A stretch of DNA of 64,000 nucleotides, from contig NZ_QVMJ01000010.1 in assembly GCF_010500955.1 (NCBI RefSeq), positions 25,783 to 89,782 on the forward strand, in the 5' to 3' direction. Each line of letters begins with the position of its first letter. Within the stretch, counting starts at the first letter, position 1. The notes beneath the pieces were generated by a model, which saw only the letters and a list, made by a program, of their open reading frames with translations, was not told the origin of the DNA and made no database searches. The DNA is from Bacteroides sp. 519 (GTDB lineage Bacteria > Bacteroidota > Bacteroidia > Bacteroidales > Bacteroidaceae). The translations under genes were made by a program, and so were the position numbers. Of this stretch, positions 57,701 through 64,000 are shown piece by piece.

Positions 57701-58606
57701 CAACATGGTAAGATTACATTCAACAGTGTTGAAAATCAAGGAACAACATTTACTGTTACATTCCCACGGAAACTCAAAGTACCGGTTGTTGCAGAGATTC
57801 CAAAGAAACCGGAAAATACAGTAATTATCCCTCCACAGGAAAAGCTTCTTAAACCATCTACCAGAAAGAATGTACTTCTGCTGGCAGAAGACGATGATGA
57901 CATGCGCGAATATCTCACCGACAGTTTATCGTCCGAGTATGAGGTTGTTAGTGTAACAGATGGTGGTAAGGCTTTGGAAACAGCCAGAGAGATAAACCCG
58001 GATATTATTATATCCGATGTTATTATGCCCATATTACAAGGTGATGAACTATGCAGAATGCTCAAATCGTCTGTTGAAACCAGCCATATTCCTGTAATAT
58101 TATTAACTGCATTGAATGAAAGAGAAAATATAATTTTTGGTCTGGAAGCCGGAGCCAACGATTATATAATCAAGCCTTTCGATTTCTCTGTATTGAAAGT
58201 ACGAATACGTAACATTCTGCAAAACAGACAGCATTTAAGAGAAACGGTTCTTTCGTCGGAAACAAACCTTACAGATATAGATTACACCAGTCAACTGGAT
58301 AAAGAGTTTCTGGACAAGGCTATGGAGATTATCAATACAGAAATGGCTAACCCGGAATTCTCCATAAATGATTTTTGCCAAACACTTGGCATGAGTCGTA
58401 CTTCGGTTTACAACAAAATAAAAACACTAACCGATCAAAGTCCAAACGACTTTATCCGGATTATCCGCCTGAACAAGTCGAAAGAACTGCTTTTATCACG
58501 CAAATATACAATTGGTGAAGTATCGTCTATGGTAGGTTTTTCCGACCCCAAATACTTCAGTACTTGCTTTAAAAAGCAGTTTAGTATTAGTCCAAGCAAA
58601 ATTTAA
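54710..58606 (+). CDS. Hybrid two-component system sensor/regulator (HTCS)
   Basis: A 1298-residue single-protein signalling system. Signal peptide (MTKHTLITLVFTLLCINTFAG); periplasmic two-propeller sensor of ligand-binding blades (about 25-650) and a Y_Y_Y domain (about 660-755); one membrane helix (about 767-790); histidine kinase with phospho-acceptor His809 in NIAHDIRTP and ATPase motifs MDNLLSNALKYT and DTGIGIP; receiver domain with phospho-acceptor Asp1103 in IISDVIMP; C-terminal AraC-type HTH (about 1195-1298). HTCS proteins sense oligosaccharides and switch on the adjacent utilisation genes, so this one probably senses chitin fragments for the locus downstream. Confidence 0.95.
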   Translation: MTKHTLITLVFTLLCINTFAGSFKQLGVKDGLSSRQVFRINKDSNGFIWFFTSSGVDRYDGNEIRHYQLDEESDSQNHILSSTIMTCDKSGNIWISLKNGKIYAYNKSKDRFVLKADLANTSHPSPVILNDILFDSNNQLLVCTYTGIHSLDIETNTLLPVALHYEYVNRVIQADENTFYAGTNTHVYQLTKQDAGNTYTAKQLNLPMEVRAESLYISGNKLYVGSFSNGVFVVELSTGKTTSLHQYIPSVPIRAFAENNGAILVATDGSGVYKIDKVTNQLIDHYIADEDDDRSLSGNTASDIYVDERNGIWVSTYTHGVSYLAPENPDIEWVRHGHNNQNSLISSHINTAIQDSEGDYWYGTNNGISLYQPKSKKWTHFLNDKSNDINYSSVVLALCEDKNGNVWTGGYGIGVYCINKKKHSVQKIKSQNNNEGIASDYIYTIYSEGDNIWFGGIEGELTCYNTSTGKYTYYPIDCLGDIKSGTNNNLLIAGCGGLGIFNKSTGNTAWHNTFNNTTLRYPIRCLILASSGDIWLATNGEGLIQFNPTTNKSRIYTINDGFNSNAINSLIEDNAGRIWFTTERELYCLDLKKDKVMSMNEFLDIHWGYYNPNAAMKLQNGNLAFGTAEGLLAFYPHFDFEKEESADLIFTDFKLLYQSVKAGIEGSLLQQAINETSAVKLKYAQNSFSISFSAINFVHPHKVRYEYKLENFNDEWEHSNNTESVNYMNLSPGKYIFKLKAIDKYTHHEIGERSLEIVIGRPFWGSWWAILIYLIVISALIFLIIQFARNKINEYNTQEKIRSFINIAHDIRTPITLIKAPLSELESQPELPEKSRKDIAVASRNAERLFTMVTQLLDLQKTEMHPEKLSVAEQDINLYMEEKISDFRLAAIQKGLDLYLDIAPNFPKVWFDRNKMNNIMDNLLSNALKYTEEGSITIIVNYSRYKWGIEVKDTGIGIPQKEQSNLFHQFYRAGNAINSDESGSGIGLVITRRMIRQQHGKITFNSVENQGTTFTVTFPRKLKVPVVAEIPKKPENTVIIPPQEKLLKPSTRKNVLLLAEDDDDMREYLTDSLSSEYEVVSVTDGGKALETAREINPDIIISDVIMPILQGDELCRMLKSSVETSHIPVILLTALNERENIIFGLEAGANDYIIKPFDFSVLKVRIRNILQNRQHLRETVLSSETNLTDIDYTSQLDKEFLDKAMEIINTEMANPEFSINDFCQTLGMSRTSVYNKIKTLTDQSPNDFIRIIRLNKSKELLLSRKYTIGEVSSMVGFSDPKYFSTCFKKQFSISPSKI

Positions 58607-58733
58607 ACTAATCAACCTGTATTTATACCTATCCAGATGAACTTTGAACCTTTTTTGTCAGAAATTAAACCTTAATCTAGTCAATACTACGTAATATTGT
58701 CATCAGAAAATTATTCAATATATAATTATTAAG

Positions 58734-59675
58734 ATGGAAACATACGTAGGTATTGATTTAGGAGGTACAAAGCTACTAATAGGAGAAGTCGATTGCCATG
58801 GAAATATCCTTAAATATAAGAAATATGACTCAGGATATTTTAACCAACAGGCAGCATCAGATATAATAAAATCATCATTGGATGATTATATTAAGACTGT
58901 AGGCTGGACAGACAAAAAGCCCGTTGGTATGGGTATTGGTTTAATTGGTCGGGTTGACCCTGTTGAAGGAATCTGGTTACAGATTGACCCCAGCCGTACC
59001 CACCCCATTGCTTTGGCTAAGGAGATAGAAGAAATATATGGCATACCTTGCCATATTGACAACGATGTTAAAAGTGCAACCCGTGCCGAACGTGTTTTTG
59101 GTTTCGGACAAATCTCTAAAAACTTTCTCTATATTAATGTTGGAACCGGCATTGCCGCGGGCTGCGTAGTAAACGGCCGTCAGATTCGTGGTAGCCATTT
59201 TAATGCTGGCGAAGTTGGTCATACCCGGGTAGGTGTTAACATAGGGATAAAATGTGGTTGTGGCAGAACAGATTGTGTTGAACTAATTGCCTCGGGCCTT
59301 GGTTTTGACCGTTGTGCCCGTTTCCTTCAGGATCAGTATGAAACGAAACTACATATTCCCGAAGATAAAGGCGAACGAATTTTAATCAGCGAAGTATTTA
59401 CCCTAAGCCAAAAAGGTGATCCTTTGTGTGTACAACTGGTAGAGAATGCTTCGGAAGCTTTGGCCAACCTCATCATGAACCTTGTACGTGTTAGCGATCC
59501 GGATACTGTTGTACTGGGAGGAGGAATCGTATCGGATGGATACATTCACACAAAAGTACTGGAGAAACTAAATCCTACAACGATGCGCTTTGTTACAAAC
59601 GGTGTGGTTATTACTAAATTAAATCCCGACTTTATTGGATTGCTGGGTGCTGCTGCCGTAGCAATGAATATGTAA
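58734..59675 (+). CDS. ROK-family sugar kinase
   Basis: 313 residues. ATP site GIDLGGTKLLIGEV at the N-terminus, the catalytic Asp in CHIDNDVKSA near residue 105, VGTGIAAGCVVNG and the ROK zinc site GEVGHTRVG...CGCGRTDCVE around 160-185. ROK enzymes phosphorylate glucose, GlcNAc, fructose or ManNAc. Beside nagB, an MFS sugar carrier and a chitinase, N-acetylglucosamine (or glucosamine) kinase is the likely role. It lies 127 nt after the sensor gene and 10 nt before nagB. Confidence 0.88.
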   Translation: METYVGIDLGGTKLLIGEVDCHGNILKYKKYDSGYFNQQAASDIIKSSLDDYIKTVGWTDKKPVGMGIGLIGRVDPVEGIWLQIDPSRTHPIALAKEIEEIYGIPCHIDNDVKSATRAERVFGFGQISKNFLYINVGTGIAAGCVVNGRQIRGSHFNAGEVGHTRVGVNIGIKCGCGRTDCVELIASGLGFDRCARFLQDQYETKLHIPEDKGERILISEVFTLSQKGDPLCVQLVENASEALANLIMNLVRVSDPDTVVLGGGIVSDGYIHTKVLEKLNPTTMRFVTNGVVITKLNPDFIGLLGAAAVAMNM

Positions 59676-59685
59676 TGAACAGTTT

Positions 59686-60417
59686 ATGAAAATTACAATA
59701 GCAAAAAACGAAAAAGAGTTCGACCAGATAGCAGCGTGGAGAATCATTGCTGAAATACTAACCAATCCCAAGGCTGTTATCGGACTCTCAACAGGGCGTA
59801 CCACAAAGAACCTGCATAATATCGTGGGGGATATATATACCGGATTTCCGTTCGATGTATCCAATGTTACTTTCTTCGGACTGGATGAAATTACAAATAT
59901 CCCCCGCGATTTCCGTGGAGCATGTTATACCATGCTCAAAACTGAAATGATTGATGCCTTAGGAATTAAAGAGGAAAACTTTATTATGCCTCCTACCTAT
60001 TCCGATGATTTTAATAAAGAATGTCGGGACTTTCAAAATGCAATAGAAAGCCGGGGCGGTATCGACCTTCAAATTCTTGGCTTAGGCGAAAACGGTCATC
60101 TGGGATTCAACCAGCCGGGATCACCATTCGAGGGAGAAACATGGGTAACCCAAATGGACGAAAAGCTGGAAACCCGGATCAGAAAGGAAACCAACACTCC
60201 TCCGGAAGTAGAACTGGGCGGGCTTACATTAGGTATTAAAAATATAATGCAGGCACGGAAGATTATTCTGGTAGCTAAGGGAAACAATAAAGCAGAAATT
60301 GTTAAGCAAATGCTTCAAGGTCCTATCAGTACTGATGTACCGGCATCTATCTTGCAATTTCATCCTAATTGTGAGTTTCTACTTGATACCGAATCAGCAC
60401 AAAAACTATTTTTTTAG
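59686..60417 (+). CDS. nagB: Glucosamine-6-phosphate deaminase-like protein
   Basis: 243 residues of the NagB/RpiA/SugE fold: IGLSTGRTT near residue 32 for phosphate binding, FFGLDEITN with the catalytic Asp near 63, and the signature ILGLGENGHLGFNQPGS near 130. Converts glucosamine 6-phosphate to fructose 6-phosphate and ammonia. It is a little shorter than the E. coli enzyme and lacks part of the allosteric C-terminus. No nagA deacetylase is in the window. It is read with the ROK kinase gene. Confidence 0.88.
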   Translation: MKITIAKNEKEFDQIAAWRIIAEILTNPKAVIGLSTGRTTKNLHNIVGDIYTGFPFDVSNVTFFGLDEITNIPRDFRGACYTMLKTEMIDALGIKEENFIMPPTYSDDFNKECRDFQNAIESRGGIDLQILGLGENGHLGFNQPGSPFEGETWVTQMDEKLETRIRKETNTPPEVELGGLTLGIKNIMQARKIILVAKGNNKAEIVKQMLQGPISTDVPASILQFHPNCEFLLDTESAQKLFF

Positions 60418-60491
60418 AACACAGAGACACAGAGGCACAGAGTTTTTAATTATGCCTCACTTTATTTGAAATCTCTATGCCTCTGTGTTCT
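60416..60491. repeat. 8-bp repeat and palindrome after nagB
   Basis: ACACAGAG, ACACAGAG and GCACAGAG stand in a row at 60419-60442. AGAACACAGAG (60416-60426) pairs with CTCTGTGTTCT (60481-60491), and GGCACAGAG (60434-60442) with CTCTATGCC (60473-60481) with one mismatch. The stem starts inside the nagB stop codon. Confidence 0.8.
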
Positions 60492-60530
60492 ATATTCCCT
60501 ATATATTATAACAAACTAATTAATGATATT

Positions 60531-61787
60531 ATGACTCAACACGAAAAACAAGTAAGTTACGTGGGACCATTTATAACAATGGTATTCCTGTTCCTCATTG
60601 TAGGATTTCTCACTACTGCCAATACACAGTTTCAAGGGCCATTGAAAGCAGCATTCCTGTCGGGTGTTGGCGATCTTAAGAATACATTTGCTACACTTAT
60701 TACTTTTTCCTGGTTTCTGGCCTACCCTATTTGTGGTGGCATCGGATCATCATGGATTAACAAATATGGTTATAAAGGAACGCTCGTTCGCGGACTCTTT
60801 GTAATGATAGCAGGGTTAGGCTTCTTTTTCCTTTCTTCATTATTTACGGTTAATTTCCCTGATTCGAACCTGCAAATAGGCAGTAATGTAGTGCCCTACG
60901 GCTTCTTCATCTTCCTGCTGGGATCATTTGTTGTTGGAGCATCAGCCACTATTCTACAGGTTGTTATAAACCCCTATCTTACAGCCTGTTTTGTTAAAGG
61001 CACACAACCCATTCAACGATTAGCTATCGGAGGATCGGCAAATTCAATCGGTACAACACTAGCACCTTATTTTGTTAGCGGTATTGTTTTTGGCGGACTG
61101 GCTATGGAAGATGTTCAGGTTAAACAACTGATGATACCTTTCTTATCGCTTATGGTTGTGATTTCAATCATAGTATTCATTCTTATGAAACTATCATTGC
61201 CCGATATACAAGGAACTCGTGTGCAGGAAGGTGAAAAGCTGGAAAAAAGTGTCTGGTCATTCCGTCATCTTACATTAGGGGTAGTAGCTATATTCTTTTA
61301 TGTAGGTGTTGAGGTGTGTATCGGAGCCAATATTAACCTGTATGCCATTGAACAAAATTACGCCTCGCCTGCCCTTATGGCTACACTTTATTGGGGTGGA
61401 ATGCTTATTGGCCGATTAGTAGGAAGTTCTTTAAGCAAAGTTTCTCCAAGAGTACAACTCATTGTAACAACTATTTCGGCTACTATCCTTACTATATTAG
61501 CTATCAGTCTAAACAATCCGTGGCTACTTACAGCTGTTGGTTTATTCCATTCTATTATGTGGGGAGCCATTTTTACATTGTCGGTGGCACATTTAGGAAA
61601 ATATACTTCGGTAGCATCGGGGGTATTTATGATTGGTGTTGTAGGTGGTGCAATATTACCTTTATTACAAGGTATATTTGCCGATGCCCAAGGATGGAGA
61701 TGGTCCTGGTTTATAGTTATCTTTGGTGAGTTGTTTATGCTTTATTATGCACTATTCGGCTCGCGCATTCGTCAAACAGCAGATTAA
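60531..61787 (+). CDS. MFS sugar transporter (FucP/NagP-like)
   Basis: 418 residues with 12 predicted membrane helices. The start FLIVGFLTTANTQFQGPLKAAF and the GSFVVGASATILQVVINPYL stretch belong to the FucP-type sugar:H+ symporter group that includes GlcNAc carriers of gut and soil Bacteroidota. Uptake of GlcNAc or short chitin fragments is inferred from the neighbours. The start at 60531 (MTQHEKQ) is preferred; the frame to 60477 lies inside the palindrome. Confidence 0.88.
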   Translation: MTQHEKQVSYVGPFITMVFLFLIVGFLTTANTQFQGPLKAAFLSGVGDLKNTFATLITFSWFLAYPICGGIGSSWINKYGYKGTLVRGLFVMIAGLGFFFLSSLFTVNFPDSNLQIGSNVVPYGFFIFLLGSFVVGASATILQVVINPYLTACFVKGTQPIQRLAIGGSANSIGTTLAPYFVSGIVFGGLAMEDVQVKQLMIPFLSLMVVISIIVFILMKLSLPDIQGTRVQEGEKLEKSVWSFRHLTLGVVAIFFYVGVEVCIGANINLYAIEQNYASPALMATLYWGGMLIGRLVGSSLSKVSPRVQLIVTTISATILTILAISLNNPWLLTAVGLFHSIMWGAIFTLSVAHLGKYTSVASGVFMIGVVGGAILPLLQGIFADAQGWRWSWFIVIFGELFMLYYALFGSRIRQTAD

Positions 61788-61893
61788 AGGCTATAAAGGT
61801 TATAAAGTAGATAGAGGTTATAAAGTAGATAAAGACTTTATCAACTCTATAACCTTTATAATCTTTATCAACTTTATAACCTTTATTAACTTT
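61786..61893. repeat. 9-bp phased palindromic array abutting the transporter stop codon
   Basis: Starting at 61786 (the AA of the TAA stop) twelve 9-mers follow: AAAGGCTAT, AAAGGTTAT, AAAGTAGAT, AGAGGTTAT, AAAGTAGAT, AAAGACTTT, then the complementary series ATCAACTCT, ATAACCTTT, ATAATCTTT, ATCAACTTT, ATAACCTTT, ATTAACTTT. The two halves can pair over most of their length. Confidence 0.9.
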
Positions 61894-61909
61894 ATCAACA
61901 CATAAACAT

Positions 61910-63640
61910 ATGAACATACTAAAATTTCTGTCATTAGCCATAGTGGCTACACTGTTTTCTTGTGATGGTACAAAAGCTTCATCGCAGGAGCCTGCTGACA
62001 ATAAAATTATTGTTGCTTATGTAACTTCATGGAGTAAGATTATGCCCGATCCGGAGTACATGACTCATATTAATTATGCTTTCGGGCATGTAAACGAAAC
62101 ATTCAATGGTGTAGGAATTGCCAACGAAGAGCGTTTGAGAAGCATTGTAACACTCAAATCCCAAAAGCCTGACCTGAAAATTCTCTTATCGATTGGTGGT
62201 TGGGGAAGTGGACGTTTCAGCGAAATGGCAGCCGACGATAATCTTCGCAAACAATTTGCAGAAGATTGCGAACGAGTAGTAAAAGAGTACAATCTGGATG
62301 GAATAGACATTGATTGGGAGTATCCTACTAGTGCAATGGCAAAGATATCAGCTTCTCCGGATGATACTAAGAATTTCACTTTACTTATGCGTGATATCCG
62401 GAATGCTATTGGCAAAAATAAATTGCTTACACTTGCAACTGCTGCCAGTGCAAAATACATTGATTTCCGGGGAATTGACCCATATATTGACTTTGTTAAT
62501 ATAATGACTTACGACATGGCTTCTGCCCCTAAACATCATTCTGCATTATATAAATCCGAAAACACTGGTGATTTAGTTGGCGATGATGCTGTGAATGCAC
62601 ATATTAATGCTGGAGTTTCGCCCAAAAAACTAACTATGGGCATGCCATTTTATGGCCGTGGAGGAGACTCGTTCCCTAATTTCATGGATTACAAAGATGC
62701 CATTAACACAGATGGATATACTGAAAAGTGGGACGATGTGGCTAAAGTTCCTTATTTCGTAAACAAGGAAGGAACATTTGTATATGGTTACGAAAATCCC
62801 CGCTCGCTGGCTATTAAATGCCAATATATTGTAGACAAGGGTCTGCTAGGTGGCATGTACTGGGATTATGATGGCGACAATGAAGCAGGTGATTTGCGCC
62901 GCACAGTATACGAAAGTCTAATGAAGCCGCAAGCCAAAACAAATGCAGCATATAAGGTTTTGGTACTGACAGAAAGAGGTGGGCAACATGGCGGATTTAC
63001 AGATGCCGGCATTAAATGGCTTTCGGAACAGGGCAAAGAATTAAACTTTGAAATCACTGAAATAAATAACGCCAACCCAATTACCGAAGAGTACCTTTCG
63101 CAATACAAATTAATTATTCAGTTAGATTTTCCTCCATATACATGGTCGGACACAGCCCAAAATGCTTTCATTAAATACATTGATGAAGGTCGCGGAGGAT
63201 GGGTTGGCTTTCATCATGCAACCTTATTAGGTGATTTTGACGGCTATCCTATGTGGGAATGGTTTTCCGATTTTATGGGAGATATCCGTTTCCAGAATTA
63301 CATCGCTCCTCTTGCCGACGGAACTATTATTGTGGAAGATAAAAACCATCCGGTTATGAAGGGAGTTAATCCTACATTTGTTATTCCTGATGATGAATGG
63401 TATACCTTTAATAAAAATCCACGGCCTAATGTTCATGTATTAGCTTCTGTAGATGAGTCTACTTATACTCCTGATTCAGAGGTCAAAATGGGAGATCATC
63501 CGGTGGTATGGGTAAATAAGAATAAAAAAGCCCGCAATGTTTATTTCCTTATTGGCCATAGCAAAAAGCTATATGATACTGTAGACTTTACTAAAATGTT
63601 CAGAAATGCCATTGAGTGGGCAGCGGAGAAAGGTCAATAA
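61910..63640 (+). CDS. GH18 chitinase fused to a ThuA domain, lipoprotein
   Basis: 576 residues. Lipoprotein signal MNILKFLSLAIVATLFSC (Cys18). The GH18 TIM barrel (about 30-335) has SIGGWG on strand 3 and the catalytic LDGIDIDWEYP with Glu137, followed by MTYDMASAP and MYWDYDGD. The C-terminal 230 residues form a ThuA domain: LVLTERGGQHGGF, GGWVGFHHA, PDDEWYTFNKNPR and LIGHSKK match the standalone ThuA protein at 29.7 kb. Chitinase activity releases chito-oligosaccharides outside the cell membrane; the fused ThuA may act on them. It closes the GlcNAc locus. Confidence 0.92.
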   Translation: MNILKFLSLAIVATLFSCDGTKASSQEPADNKIIVAYVTSWSKIMPDPEYMTHINYAFGHVNETFNGVGIANEERLRSIVTLKSQKPDLKILLSIGGWGSGRFSEMAADDNLRKQFAEDCERVVKEYNLDGIDIDWEYPTSAMAKISASPDDTKNFTLLMRDIRNAIGKNKLLTLATAASAKYIDFRGIDPYIDFVNIMTYDMASAPKHHSALYKSENTGDLVGDDAVNAHINAGVSPKKLTMGMPFYGRGGDSFPNFMDYKDAINTDGYTEKWDDVAKVPYFVNKEGTFVYGYENPRSLAIKCQYIVDKGLLGGMYWDYDGDNEAGDLRRTVYESLMKPQAKTNAAYKVLVLTERGGQHGGFTDAGIKWLSEQGKELNFEITEINNANPITEEYLSQYKLIIQLDFPPYTWSDTAQNAFIKYIDEGRGGWVGFHHATLLGDFDGYPMWEWFSDFMGDIRFQNYIAPLADGTIIVEDKNHPVMKGVNPTFVIPDDEWYTFNKNPRPNVHVLASVDESTYTPDSEVKMGDHPVVWVNKNKKARNVYFLIGHSKKLYDTVDFTKMFRNAIEWAAEKGQ

Positions 63641-63652
63641 ACAACTCTAATA

Positions 63653-63830
63653 CTTTTGTTTTCGTACCACAAGCGTGGTACAAAAGTACCATGCTTGTGG
63701 TACAAAAGTGTCTTAGTAGTGATACTTTTGTACCACCCTGCGTGGTACTTTTGTTTCAAGCTTAAAATAACCCATGAAACTTTTTTCTCAGGCTAAAAAA
63801 ATCAGTGGTATTATAATTCGTTGATTATCA
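63653..63830. repeat. 22-bp phased array (second locus) with shared tail
   Basis: GTGGTAC/GTGATAC words start at 63675, 63697, 63719 and 63742 (steps 22, 22, 23). The word order and sequence resemble the array at 20461-20592. The tail from about 63780, with TTTTTTCTCAGGCT and CAGTGGTATTATAATT, matches the tail at about 20579-20630. It starts about 15-35 nt after the chitinase stop. Confidence 0.85.
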
Positions 63831-63962
63831 GTATTCAATTTAAAAGTATCCGGATAATAAATCATTCTGGTTTATTTAACCTGAATTATTCATATTCGTT
63901 TGGAATTGAATAAAAACACAGAGGTACTGTGTTGAATTCCAAATTAAATTAAATATTTTTTC

Positions 63963-63970
63963 TATCTTTG
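63963..63970 (+). promoter_or_regulatory. -7 box of a gene beyond the window
   Basis: TATCTTTG. An ATG at 63992 could open the next gene, but only three codons are inside the window, so no gene is called. The gap 63831-63962 holds an ACACAGAGGTACTGTGTTG palindrome near 63916 and nothing else clear. Confidence 0.5.
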
Positions 63971-64000
63971 TCTCCGCCAAAGGAAGGCTTCATGCGATAC

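Noticed and set aside
58607..58733. Promoter or small RNA between the hybrid sensor and ROK genes
   Set aside because: No TAnnTTTG box with good spacing and no strong stem was found in this 127-nt gap.

Overview
The window is AT-rich and comes from a polysaccharide-degrading member of the Bacteroidota, almost certainly order Bacteroidales. The evidence is the Bacteroidota -7 promoter box TAnnTTTG (usually with a -33 TTTG about 19-20 nt upstream) in front of many genes, the near absence of Shine-Dalgarno sites, and marker families: bifunctional fucokinase/GDP-fucose pyrophosphorylase Fkp, a one-protein hybrid two-component system, carboxynorspermidine decarboxylase NspC, CarboxypepD-type TonB receptors, and pectin, cellulose and chitin enzymes. 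I would not name a genus. No insertion sequence, phage gene, rRNA or CRISPR array was seen.

Layout. 1-5.6 kb: 5' end of prs, a periplasmic L,D-transpeptidase, a secreted GH2 beta-galactosidase and a 14-unit MORN protein. 5.6-10.5 kb: a tightly packed minus-strand operon, class A PBP - folK - kdsB - inactive M16 homologue. 10.5-18 kb: MFS carrier, HAD phosphatase, fkp, DUF308 membrane protein, long-chain acyl-CoA synthetase. 18-20.5 kb: a secreted pectin methylesterase/pectate lyase fusion. 20.7-23.1 kb: an RNA/ribosome repair operon, rtcB-prfH, behind a leader that folds on paper into a multi-helix structure. 23.1-27.1 kb: His-rich small protein, TonB receptor and AraC regulator, probably metal uptake. 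27-29.6 kb: yigZ, ugd and rfbC. 29.7-37.1 kb: divergent glycan locus with GH9 plus ThuA on one side and a Gfo/Idh oxidoreductase, DUF1080 protein and sugar isomerase on the other; four of these five carry clear export signals of the Sec/lipoprotein or Tat type and the fifth also has a signal peptide, suggesting 3-keto-glycoside chemistry outside the cytoplasm. 37-49.5 kb: nadE, fur with a lipoprotein nitroreductase, a glycosyltransferase, uracil permease, a K+/H+ antiporter, a second acyl-CoA synthetase, a very small ABC system with a leader terminator, five tRNAs and nspC. 49.5-54.5 kb: uvrD-type helicase diverging from grpE-dnaJ across a 0.9-kb repeat-filled gap. 54.7-63.6 kb: a chitin/GlcNAc locus with a hybrid sensor, ROK kinase, NagB, MFS sugar carrier and a GH18 chitinase fused to ThuA, with no SusC/SusD in view.

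The most unusual feature cuts across the window. Many intergenic gaps hold short-period phased arrays (periods 8, 9, 22 or 23 bp) that are also self-complementary. Each locus uses its own word, and most lie directly against a stop codon; in several the first unit includes the stop codon. Two 22-bp arrays, 43 kb apart (20461-20592 and 63675-63763), are related to each other, and a 23-bp array (52181-52280) carries five copies of the palindrome CTATATAG at exact spacing. Together with the structured rtcB leader, the doubled ThuA/3-keto theme and a pair of tRNA-Leu(GAG) copies with different apparent defects, these are the best leads.

All calls come from reading the sequence and the conceptual translations; no database search or folding program was run. 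Start codons were moved inward from the longest reading frame wherever a promoter, signal peptide or family start supported this.
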